A stretch of DNA of 64,000 nt from Anniella stebbinsi (Eukaryota > Chordata > Lepidosauria > Squamata > Anniellidae), in assembly GCA_029215795.1 (NCBI GenBank), contig JARDYH010000006.1:28473501-28537500 (forward strand), in the 5' to 3' direction. Below the pieces are notes generated by a model. That model did not search any database and was not told the origin of the DNA. It was given only the letters and a program-made list of their open reading frames with translations. Shown in pieces: positions 33,401 to 43,655 of the stretch; position 1 is the stretch's first letter, and each line of letters starts with the position of its first letter. The position numbers were made by a program, and so were the translations under genes.

Positions 33401-34685
33401 GTGTGTTCAAAATGGCTGCCTGCCTAGGCTGACCACATGAAAAGGAGGTCAGGGCTCATGTAACTTTAACTGCTGTAGAGAAAAAGGCGGGAATCCCTCC
33501 CATAGACCACAATTTCTGGTCCCATGCACCACAATGTTGTGTCCAATGCCCCCCTTTCCCCCTCCCCCCCCCATAAACCCAGCCTAGATCATTGGGAACT
33601 CCCTTCCTTCCATGATGTCTGACCTCAGAAATTAGCTAGGCCTGTACTTACTCGGTGCTGCTGCTGCAGGATGCTGCTGGAGATTTCTGGCCCTCAAATC
33701 TGCTTGCTCAATGGATTCCGATGCACTGGTGGTACTGCTGCTTCTGTAGGCTCCTGCCGTGGCAGAAAAAGAAGAGCTTTTAGGAGGTTTCATCAATAGG
33801 CACAATCACAAACCTCCCTCCTTTTGAAATGGGGGTGGTTGTTCAAAATGGCTGCCTGCCCCTTATCCTTTTTCCCCCCCGCCCTGGAGAGACCAGAGAA
33901 ACGCTGGGTAGCTAGAGGAGATCTCTCCTGCCCTCTCCTGCCCCACCCGCTCACCCGCATCTGCCTGCCCCATTTTAGAATACAATTTTTTATTCCATGG
34001 AACACAATATTAAGTTGTAAAGTTAAGAGTCTTCCCAACCCAACAAAAGAAACAGTCTATACCTTCAGGTTCTTCGTTTCCAATATCTTCTGGTGTCTCC
34101 AATTCTAAAAGGGGAAAACATCAGATGTGAGCTATAGGCATGAAATAGAAGGAAGAACGAGATTTTTTAAAAAATGGCAATTACAATCAATGTACCTCCG
34201 GGAGAGTAGGGCGTTCCAAGGTAGTCCTCCACATCTATTGTTTGAAGTTCACTGCTGAACAGTTCTTCTGAGCCTTCTGAGAGCGGGAAAGCCAGGGGGG
34301 AACTTACTGGGGGAGCAGCAGCAGGTGCTTGGACACGATGGATGTTCAGACTCCTGCCCACGCGATTTGGTTGAATAGTAGCATCCCCCCGAAAAATGCT
34401 ATGAAGCTCCTCAAAAAAGGGGCAGGTGGCAGCATCATTTCCTGATCGTGAATTATGATTCACGACCCTGCGATATTCCTGCCTCATTGCCTTTGCCTTC
34501 GTCCTGCACTCCTTCGCTGTACGGATATGGCCCCTTCTTTGCATTTCCTGAGCAATGGATTCATAGGCATCGAGGTTCCTATGGCTGGCATTCAGTTGAG
34601 CTTGAACTTTCTGCTCCCCAAAAATGTCCAGAAGGTCGAGAATCTCTGCCTTTTTCCAAGAAACTCCCCTTCCTGGAGCAGCCAT
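30434..34685 (-). CDS. Harbinger accessory Myb/SANT-like protein B, 568 aa, eight exons with a five-fold repeated exon
   Basis: In transcription order the exons are 34685-34196 (490 nt), 34104-34063 (42), 33753-33652 (102), 33135-33040 (96), 32979-32878 (102), 32311-32213 (99), 31379-31287 (93) and 31116-30434 (683). They sum to 1707 nt, or 568 residues plus stop. Every junction is phase 1 with GT..AG, mostly GTAAGT donors and pyrimidine-rich acceptors. Exon 1 encodes a trihelix/Myb-SANT-like domain (SWKKAEILDLLDIFGEQKVQ, AKECRTKAKAMRQEYRRVVN, ATCPFFEELHSIF). Exons 3-7 are five versions of one ~31-34-residue serine-rich unit (YRSS..TSASE.., ADLRARNLQQHPA). The last exon holds a coiled-coil segment (LLQMHEQMLQKNDQMLDYLK...) and a lysine-rich nuclear-signal-like KKKRKVRV. 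Likely role: partner of the transposase, inferred from domain and location. Confidence 0.85.
31287..33753 (-). repeat. Array of five homologous frame-neutral exons and their introns
   Basis: Five exon copies (31287-31379, 32213-32311, 32878-32979, 33040-33135, 33652-33753) are each a multiple of three (93, 99, 102, 96, 102 nt), start and end in phase 1, and share acceptor TTCTTCCACGGCAG or TTTCTGCCATGGCAG and donor GTAAGTA. Intron blocks are duplicated too. A C/T-rich block (CCTTATCCTTTTTCCCCCCC) recurs at about 31490, 33180 and 33860. A 660-bp stretch around CATAGACCACAATTTCTGGT recurs at 32160 and 32823. Pieces of the foldback MITE (ACATGAAAAGGAGGTCAGGG) recur about ten times. This is growth by segmental tandem duplication. 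Confidence 0.88.
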
Positions 34686-34769
34686 TTCGGTAGGTGGAAA
34701 AGGTGTAGAGGAAATAAATCAGGATGCAGTCTCTCTGGCGTCGCGAAGTTAAATGAGGTCAACGGTCGG

Positions 34770-34935
34770 ATCGCGCGCACGCGCTTATATGCATAGGCGC
34801 GCGACCACACCTGCGCCTCCAGCCAAACCGTTGGGTGAGCACACCCGCGCGGCTGCGCATAACCTGAGGGCTTTTTTTCAAATCTCCCGCCGGAAATCCC
34901 TTCCCTCTCCCCGCCCATCTCGTCAAAACCCGCCC
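34770..34935 (-). repeat. Right subterminal region: inverted, diverged copy of the left 192-bp unit
   Basis: Read on the minus strand it contains GACGAGATGGGCGGGGAGAG, CCCTCAGGTTATGCGCA and CGCGCCTATGCATATAAGCG. These match the order of the left unit (ACGAGATGGGAGGGGGGAGA, CTTCAGGTTACGCGCA, GTGCATATGCATACAAGC). It lies about 85 bp upstream of the start codon of accessory gene B, mirroring the left unit's position before the transposase. It probably serves as both promoter and end-recognition sequence (inferred). Confidence 0.8.
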
Positions 34936-34974
34936 TCTACCTGCTCACACCTCTCCGAAAATGCGCTTCACTGA

Positions 34975-35167
34975 AAAACTGTACACATGGTCATAACGCG
35001 CTTTACATCCCGCCGCAAAATAAAAGTCGCTATTTAACGCGCATTCGATAATGCGCATAATCCGGGAGATAACGCGCCTTTACGCCCGTTTTGCGCTCCG
35101 CTCGTGTGTAGGTAAAATTTATAATGAGCCTTCAAGGCTCATTAAACGCCCCGTGTGGAGGAGGCCT
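34975..35167. repeat. Harbinger right terminal inverted repeat, subterminal motifs and hairpin
   Basis: It contains GATAATGCGC, GATAACGCGCC and CATAACGCGCTT (complements of GCGC(A/G)TTAT), a perfect 10-bp-stem hairpin AATGAGCCTT-C-AAGGCTCATT at 35123-35143, and the 14-bp terminal repeat at 35154-35167. The hairpin has no counterpart at the left end. Confidence 0.75.
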
Positions 35168-38100
35168 CAGACTTGGGAAATGTGACAGAAAGAACATTGG
35201 GAGGGTGCAAAATGCCTGCCCTTATAGTGTTAGATAATATCTTCCTGTTGTTCAATAGAAATCTCCAAGGCAGCTTATAATATTTTAAAAAATCCATAGT
35301 GCATATTAAAAATATCATAAAATAAGCATTAAATAGCTTTAGCAGTCACTGACTTCTTAGCAGCAAAACATTTAAATACCCTAAAGGTTTATTGGACCAA
35401 GTGTTGCTGAAAGGCCAACAAGGATGAAGCAGATTGAGGAGGAGGAGGAGCTGAGGAGGAGGTGCCCCAAGTTCTCAGAAGTGCAACTTCTGAGAAGGCT
35501 CTGCCCCAGATAATGGCTTTCCATTCCAACATGGGGAAATATAGAACAGGGCCTCTAACAAAATTATTTTTATATGTGTAGCTTCATAAAAGGTAGTCTC
35601 TGATATATCCTTCCTGAGTCCAATTATTTAGGGCTTTAAAGGTTAAAATCAACACTCTACAATGGTACTGTGAGAGACTCTTACTTCAGAAGAATTCAGT
35701 TTATATAGCTTTTCGTAGATTCACAGGTGTATTGAATGTCAAACTCATTCACTGAAACTGATGTTTCCTTTTAAATGCTGGGGGACTAATTTATGAGATG
35801 TCTCCAAAATTTATTCTAGACTGTTGATTTGGTTTGGTAGCACAGGACATCCTCCTAACCTTTAATTATTTTCAGCCAGAAGACGAAACCCAGCTTTCCC
35901 TTTAGCTACAAGCCAGTAGACAAATTAAAGAGTTTCCACTCATACAATTCTTGCTTCTTAGTTGAAAATAGAAGAGTATCAGAGGTTTTGTCTTTGATTA
36001 AACTCCTGTGTAATTTTATTTCTTAATAAAAGATTGTGCATTTATAAAAGTAATTACCCAGTTACTGAGACAGTTGAAGTGACTTGTGCTATATGTAACT
36101 ACATTTAAATTTCAGTGGAAATATTTTTTTTGTATTCAGTAATCAGGCTGATAATATTTTTTTAATGCAAAGCAGCTTATTTTTTTAGAACTTGATTGAA
36201 ATTGACTTTCATGTTGTTTCCATCTAAGATTGGTGAGGTTATTGAGAAAGTGTTAATTTGTTCCAAACAACAAAGGTGTCACATTAACTTGCAGCCAATT
36301 TTCCCCCTAAGGGGCACATCAATAAATGAGTACTGCCTTGCTAAGTGTAATAAGATATATTCTAAGCCCTGAGCTACCACTGGTGAAGAAAAGCAGTATA
36401 AACCCCCCCACAAGCATAACACATGTATGTGTTTTCTTTCTATATTAGGAAGATGTTGATATGTGTAAATGAGATCATAAAACAAATATGTATCCTCAGA
36501 GTCTTTACCAATGTATTAATTTTGCATTGAAACTGCAAGTATGGCACAATATGCATGTAAATCGTGACCACAGCAGTCATCTTTTACTTCAAAATTGAGC
36601 TCCATTATCATCATACACTCTGCTGATTCCCACACTGCTCCTGTAACACAGGTGGAAGCTTTCATGTGCTTAAGGCAACTGATGTGGTCACAAAGGGGGA
36701 TAACATTGACATAGGAAGTAGCGGTGTCAGCCATCCGACCCACATGATTGCTTCTTGCAGACTGGAGCAGAATGCTTTTTGCACATGATATGTATGGTAT
36801 TTTGAACTGGGAATTAGATTTTACATGTTTAAGGAGCTTATTATGTATAATTATCCATAATAGCTCATATCATATCTTAATAGTAAATTCATGCAAGCAT
36901 GTGGTGACATAAGTATTCAGCAGCTGAAGTGTAGTTGTGTTAAATGGCTTTCAGTGTCTTCAAATAACTGAGATTATTACATTATTCGTAGACTAAGATG
37001 GATAGAAAATGTATAAATATTCCAGCTTCCCAACTTTTTTCGGTTGGTGAGCACATGAGACTAAAAGAAAAGTAACTTGCCAGGAACCCAAATGCAACGC
37101 TTAACTCCAAAACACACAACTAGTCTTTTGAACCCATCATTTTCTGCTCCAACACCCATTTCTCAGAAGGCAAACTGATGCAGCTAAGAAGTAACTTGGT
37201 CAAGAAACTGAGTATAAGTTAGAGGTGGGTTTTGAGCCACAAACACCAAGTCACTTATTCGTCCCTGCAAAGCACAACAAGCTTCACATGTGGCAAACTG
37301 ATGGTGCTCAGAGAAACACAAACACATAGCCAAAACACACACTCACACCAAACATGCCAGAATCAGGGAGATCATACACATGCCCCAGACAACACCTAGG
37401 CAAAACAAACCAGCTAATACACACAGAGGCAAAACATACAGCACACTAGCAATGCATTGCTCTTTCTTCCCACCCCTTGCTTCTTACCTCTCCCAACTTA
37501 ATTTCCCCCCTTTTTCTGGACAAATAGGCATGCTGTGCTGCAGCCACCAATCAGTTTTCTTTTCGAAGAATGCCTTTGGATCCCATGTGAGGCCCAGAGA
37601 CATTATTGGGAATAAAGATGGAGCTGGAGGCCTGCAGTTCACTTTGCAGCATGCCAGTTTCCCAGTTATTTTTTCTAAAAATAAATAAATAGAAAACATT
37701 TTTAAAAAATCATGAGGGAAAGCAGGCCTGACAGGTGCCAAGAGAACTCTGGGCACATTGGTGCATATGGGCATCGTATTGAAGACCCCAGAAATATTCC
37801 AAATCAATCTTCACAAACCTACTGTTGTCCAGATGTTTTGGACTACAACTCCCATCATTCCTGCTCAGCACAGCCATCTGGGACATCACCCAGTTGGGAA
37901 AATTGATCAATAAATTATGTCTCAGAGAATACTGACTATTTGTTCTGCAAAAAATGTCTTACTGAATGATAAAATAGCCTAGGGTTATGCTGGGTGTGGT
38001 TTCATTTATGTTAACATCATTAATATAATTTGTGTTCAGTTTAATAAAATAAATCTGCAATTTTTAAAAATTTTATATTTGAGGATACGGAGTTTTCTAA

Positions 38101-39299
38101 AGAAAAAGGTCATATGCCATTGTAAAGATTTTTTTTAATGATACTGGAAACCAGACTTCCTTGATCTGGTCGTGGAAAAAAGTTTCATAGTAGTAGTCAT
38201 AATGTCAAGTTGTAACAAGGAACAGATAATTAGAGTCAGGCAAGTCATCAGAGATTCAAATCAGTAGTTGTAATTTGCATAAAATCATGCTGCCACTTTG
38301 TCATCTGACATGTTTCTGGAATATTTTGGGATTGCAGTTAGGGGTGTGTTTGTGTTACGTATCTCTTTCTGACATTTTATCAGATTTATGTGATAATTAT
38401 CTGCAATAACTTTCATATCTAACAACTGCATATACCTGTTAATGCACTTGAAAGAGAGAGACGTTTCTGCAAGTGCATAAGAATTTCTCCTTTCCATAAA
38501 TAGTTACATGGGATTTCTGACCTCGTAAGGAAAAGGAAAAAACAAAATTATTGCATATCATTCTCTATTATAAAACATTCTTATATAACTGTCACAACTA
38601 TCCTAACTTTTACTCAGGCAGATTCCTTGCAGAGTGACCATTATTTTACAGTCCACAGCTTTCAGCCATCTATTTCTGTAAGCGTCTTGCCAGATCATAG
38701 AACAGTAGCAAGAGTTCTGTTGATCATTTAAAAATAAAACTCTCTAGACACAGTAAATTCCCCAACTCTACATGTTATGGAGTTTAATCCAGTTTTCAAG
38801 CACTAAACTGCATAGCCTCATGCCCAGGACCAAAGAATTGTTCTGAGGAAAAGTGACTGGAGTCTTTCAACCTCATTATTTATGCCCTGTGTCCAAACAG
38901 CTACTTCATGTAAGAGCTGGATTATAATCTTAGCATGAACTACCTGTAAAACCATATGTATTAATTGACTGCCTTTGGAAAATAGATTTTTTAGCTGCTA
39001 GCCTATTATGTGTCTAAAAGAGTGCAGAAGATATTTGCAGATTCCTTTTTTAAAGTATGATGAAAATAAATACCAATATATTTATACACTTATTCAATTG
39101 GATTTCCATTGAGAGCCCAGATATTTAATTTTCTATGTTTTGTAAAAACTAAGATCTTGTTTTTTGAATAATAATAACCTAACGATTAACATCGCAAAAA
39201 TGAACAAAAGCCTTCAACAAACATTATAATCCCGGCCTTGATTGTGAGATTAAACAGAATAATCAGCATATAACAACAATGGTCCCCATGACAACTAGT
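35168..39299. other. Intronic sequence with an old LINE remnant
   Basis: About 35260-35665 resembles the degraded minus-strand 3' end of an L2-type LINE (GGCAGCTTATAATATTTTA, TTTAGGGCTTTAAAGGTTAA). About 37823-37875 carries the common reptile repeat phrase GGACTACAACTCCCATCATT. The remainder shows no gene and no recognised repeat. Confidence 0.45.
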
Positions 39300-39760
39300 G
39301 TGAGGGTATGAAAATTGATTTAATTTAATAAAAGAGCTAGGTCATTCAGAAATACATTAAATAAAGTGGCTGCTAATACATAACCTTGCCTCACTCCTCG
39401 AGCAGAGAAGATGCCCTTAGCTAATACCCTATTTAGGCCACATCTAACTAGCAGAGTTGTTGCTGAATGTAACTGTTTAATTAGAAAAATATCAATTGAA
39501 TAATTTTTTAACTTCTCCCATAGAAAGTCTCTAGGGATAAGATCAAAAGCTGCTTTAGATCTATAAAGGCAACAAAAAGTCCCCAAGTGCACTTTTCAGC
39601 TAGATGTGATATCACCATGGGTAATGGTCAAGAACAGACTGACCAGATCTAAAACCAGCTTGTTCTGAATTGTTTTCGAATTAAATTTCATCAAAAAATA
39701 GGATGATAATTTCGTCATTCTAATACTAAAGCAGAATGAACTAATGAAATCATTCAGGAC
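39300..39760 (-). mobile_element. Non-LTR reverse transcriptase fragment
   Basis: Minus-strand translation at 39320-39592 gives SKAAFDLIPRDFLWEKLKNY, followed by ARGVRQGYVLAATLFNVFLN. These are the reverse transcriptase blocks around the first catalytic aspartate (AFD) and the RQG.VLA..LFN motif. Homology seems to extend further upstream to about 39760 in degraded form. The clade is uncertain. It is a short, old fragment. Confidence 0.75.
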
Positions 39761-40699
39761 ATGAACTAGCTCCAGCTGTACAATTAATCATGATATTTTT
39801 GTCATAACGTGCCAGAACCACCACTTCCAAACAGGCTTTTAAATTGTACTAATAAGATTGCTTATTCTTATGGTTAGTTTTCTTCTTCAACAAACAACAA
39901 CATTAACAAAACACATTTTGTTTTTAGATTTATTTCAGTTTTTAGATAAATGTAAAGTTCTTTTTTAAAAAATTAGGCAATTTCAACCACAGCAAGTACA
40001 GAAATCTTTCATGGGCTGCTGCTATCATGCTAGGTATTTCCCTTCTATAGTGGAGGATACATGCAGCAGAAGTTTCTTCAGGAGTTAGGACTGCATAAAT
40101 ATGTTCTGTTCACTATTGTTTCACTTTCTATTCCCTTCCTTTATCACTTGCATTTATATCCAGCCTCCCTTCTTTGTTCAAATCTACTCTATCGCCCCAA
40201 ATTCTCTATTCATTGACCTTCTCTATCTTTGCACTTAGAGAGAGGCAAGGCCGAGAGAGAGAGAGAGAGAGAGCATACACTTCTGTATATCACCTGCAGT
40301 GCAGAATAGGACTGATCAGGTTATCTTCTATCTCCATAAACATATTCATAGAATATAATTAGAAGTTGTATAATTAGTATTCATGCTAATATCTTTGACC
40401 TAAGCTCTTTTTTAATAATTATTTTAAGAAAAGTTGAAATCTAATTTAAATGTAAAAAATTGATTTAAATTTTTAAAAAATCTGTTTTTGGATTTAAAAA
40501 ATCATAGATTTTTTATCAACTCTGATCCCCTAGGGTGATTTGTCATGAACTGGATGCTCCTCTGTTTCTGTCCATTTGCCCCAGGAGTCAATTTGAAAAC
40601 TGCTTTGCCACCTTTTTGATATTGGGTTCCAACAATCTGGTTTCATTTTGGATCAATTAAAGCTCATCCATGGATTCTCTGAGAATGTTCCCCAGGGCC
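39761..40699. other. Intronic sequence with a (GA)n microsatellite
   Basis: (GA)n at about 40252-40273. No gene is supported. Confidence 0.5.
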
Positions 40700-41745
40700 T
40701 AATTAATCCAAACTCCTCCTCCTGCTGAAATACCACAGTCTCATCTTAGTTTTTTCTCCCATACTGTTCAACTTCTACACAAAATAGTTGAGAGCATCAG
40801 GAATGTGGTGTCCTAAGATAATGATACTTAATTTTATTTCTCTTTTTCATCAAACTGTGAATCTGTGGAAGTGCTAAACCAGTTTTTGGCATTAGTAATA
40901 GTACTGAATCTCAATTCCAGTAAGATGGAGATGCTCTTGGGAAGTGATTCATCTGTATTGGGAAATAGCAGTTAGTCTGTTGTGGATAGAGTTGCACTGC
41001 CCCTGAAGGACTAGGTATGAAGTCTGGAGGTTCTAGTAGATGGAGCAATATGTCTGGAGGCTCAAATTGCCTTGGTGGCAGAAAGTGTGTTTCACCAGCT
41101 AAGGCTGGTGAGCTGGCAACATCCTCCCCTGGACAGAAAAAGCCTCTGATATTATCCCACTTGGATTACTGCATTGTATGTTGGTCTGCAATTGAGCATG
41201 GTTCAGAAACTACAGTTAGTACAAAATATGGTAGGGACTAACTGAGACCAGGAATATGGAACACATCTGTACTTTCTTCCACTCCATTTCAGGCCCTAGT
41301 CAATGTACTGGTTTTAAACTTTAAAACTCTAAATATCTTGCGATCAATATATGTTAAGAATTTCCTGTTCTTGCATGAACCTGCTTGGTTACAAAGATCT
41401 GCCTTGGAGGTTCTCCCCAGCCTTCAGAGGTGAGGTGGATGGACCCATCATAGAACCTTCTCAGTTGTGGCAGCTGTCTCTAGAATGCTCTCCTGAGGGA
41501 AGCTTACTTGGCGCTGAGCCTGATATCATCTGTTACCTCGGCCATTTTAGACTTCAGTTTTATATGTTGTTATGCTTGTTTTGTGTGATACTACTTTTGT
41601 TTTAATATTTAAGTCAAAATATTTTTAATGAATTAATTTGTTTTTATTTTTAATATGTTGTTGTAGCTACTCTGGTGAATGTGTGATTGCCGGAAGAAAT
41701 TTATACTCCTCACCAGAAGAGGAGGATAAATCTTCTAAATAAATA
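40700..41745 (+). mobile_element. Degraded L2/CR1-clade LINE, 3' portion
   Basis: Plus-strand sequence shows scattered blocks of the same family as 46351-47649: VEVLNQFLA, VDRVALPLK, LQLVQNMV and LHEPAWLQRSALEVLP-like segments, with many stops and frameshifts. It ends with a typical 3' region and short AAATAAATAAATAG tail at about 41740. Older than the other LINE copies, judged by the number of lesions. Confidence 0.65.
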
Positions 41746-43010
41746 AATAGTTGATAGCAGCCCCAATAATCTCTTTGGAACAAGATCAGGTGAGGATACT
41801 CAGCTGGTTCATCCCCCAGAATGATCATCAGGGTTGGGCTCAATGGGACTGCATGTCCTACTCCATGCTTGCCAATCCAAATCCCTGAGGTTTGTTTGAG
41901 GCCTCAATAAGACCAATCCTCAAATGAATGAGTGCTTTCTAAGTGATGTCTCTAAACATCACTTGTAATGAGCTAACAAATATCTGAGTGGATGGGGGCA
42001 AGGCAGGTAAGAATTTCTCAGGCTGATTGGAAATTGCATATTCAAGTCGGAAATGGCTCGCGCACAGCATGCAGTCTGACAAATTATGAGTTAATTAATT
42101 TAATTAATCCACAATTTGCTCTCTTCATGTGCTCACTGGATCACAGGCTTGTAGACTGTACACAAAATACATCATTGTTTAGTATTAGAAATTTCTTCCA
42201 CAAATCACTCAGCCTGACCTGAATTGTATGTTTCTACCAAAACCACTTTTCAGTGGGTGTGTCATTATGGATTTCTTTGAGGGTAGACCTGCACACAAGA
42301 ATTTATGCTTTTATTTTGAGTTTGAGCTTGTGCTTTTAAACTTGCTGCAAAGCTCATTGCCATGAAAAATGAATTGTTGCGCATTCCTATATTACAGTAA
42401 ACTATTAAGGTAGCATTCATCAGCAACTGCGAAGAAAATCAGCATAGGGTAGGAAATCTAGTGCCCTACCCATTTTTTTGACTATCCATCAGCACCAACT
42501 TGCATATCCAATGATAAACGATTATTGGAGTTCTGGTCTGAAACACCCAGTTACCTATCCCTGAACTAGTGTATTGTCTCTCTAAATTTTGTGTGAGGAT
42601 AAGCATATATTTTATGTCCAACTCTCCAAGCACTTGATATGTGTACAGTTTGTATGTCCATAGAAATATGTTTGGCAGGGCATATTGTAGTTTACTCTAA
42701 AACTTTCAACATAGATCAGATATGTTGTGGCTTGGGACCTATTCCACTTTAACATGTCTCCTGTGGAGTATACATGAAAAAATGATATGTGGATTTTGCA
42801 GGAAAGTTTGGTAAGCAAAAAACTTCCTCCCTGCTTTATTTTAATTTTGCACTCAACATTTCAAATACAGATTCTTCCACTGATATTGCTACATTGAATA
42901 CGTTGCATTGCAGTCAGCCTTAGTATCTAGTTTAGCAGAGTGAACCTGTTCTATGGCTTATAGTAACATGCCCTGAATCCAGGTTAAACAACTGAACAGG
43001 TACCATGTGC
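41746..43010. other. Intronic sequence, no gene seen
   Basis: No supported coding region or clear repeat. Confidence 0.5.
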
Positions 43011-43655
43011 TTCCATAGCTTGAGTGCAAATGGAGAAGACTCCTAGTGGATGCAGTCAAACACTGGTGAGTGCCTACAGTAAGGCATATTCAGGGGCAGT
43101 GAGGGCAGCAAAAAAACAATATTTTGCTGCCACTATTGAATCATCAATCTGCCACCCAGCAGAGCTTTTCAGAGTTTTCCAGGGGCTATTACAAGCTGGC
43201 CCCAAGGACATTGTAGAACCTTCTGAAGCCCACTGTAATATATTCGCTAGGCACTTCCAGAATAAAATCTCCTGCATCCACCAGGACTTGGGCTCCAGTG
43301 TTATAGCAGGTGAATCAGGCAAGGTATCTAGAGCACAATCTTGTCCTGTTTTCTTGGATAAGTTTCAGTTGGTACAGCTCAAGGACATTGGCAAGGTGCT
43401 TGAACAGGTTTGTGCAACCACCTCCGTATTGGATCCTTGCCCCTCCTGGCTAATAAAAGCTAGCAGGGATGGAACAGCCAGGGAAGTGATTAATGCCTCT
43501 TTATGAGAGGGAGTGGTTCCGGCCCATCCGAAAGAGGAGGTAGTGAGAGCACTCCTGAAGAAAGCTTCCCTGGACCCTGAAAATCTTAATAACTATAGAC
43601 CAGTAGCAAATGTTCCATTCCTGGGCAAGGTCCTTAAGTGGGTGGTTCCAAGCTA
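43011..43655 (+). mobile_element. L2/CR1-clade LINE, 5' part of a copy interrupted by DIRS
   Basis: A 160-residue frame (43024-43506) shows the linker between endonuclease and reverse transcriptase of this LINE family (AAKKQYFAATIESS, IFARHFQNKISCI, DPCPSWLIKAS). Past a stop it continues as LKKASLDPENLNNYRPVANV and PFLGKVLK. It stops at about 43655, where DIRS sequence starts, and resumes at 48429 after a gap equivalent to about 90 residues compared with the intact relative. Confidence 0.82.

Larger units (their letters stand above)
24188..35167. mobile_element. PIF/Harbinger DNA transposon, 10.98 kb, three intact genes
   Basis: The ends carry a 14-bp terminal inverted repeat with one mismatch: AGGCCCCCTCCACA at 24188-24201 and the complement of AGGCCTCCTCCACA at 35154-35167. 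Inside each end lie related, inverted subterminal segments (24396-24968 and 34770-34935). The element holds a DDE transposase gene (25083-26537, +), a Myb/SANT-like gene (28086-30048, +) and a second, different Myb/SANT-like gene (30434-34685, -). The outer two genes point inward from opposite ends, and genes 2 and 3 converge at 30048/30434. All exons keep frame and have GT..AG introns. Flanking bases (GTA/TCA) do not give a clean 3-bp duplication, so the exact boundary could be a base or two off. It sits inside the GMDS intron. Confidence 0.85.

Noticed and set aside
30434..34685. Host zinc-finger/SCAN or MSANTD gene unrelated to the transposon
   Set aside because: The gene lies wholly between the terminal inverted repeats, with its promoter in an inverted copy of the left subterminal repeat, so it is better read as part of the element. 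A captured host gene remains a lesser possibility.
24188..35167. A clean 3-bp target duplication for the Harbinger element
   Set aside because: The flanking triplets (GTA and TCA) differ, so I could not support a duplication or fix the boundary to the base.
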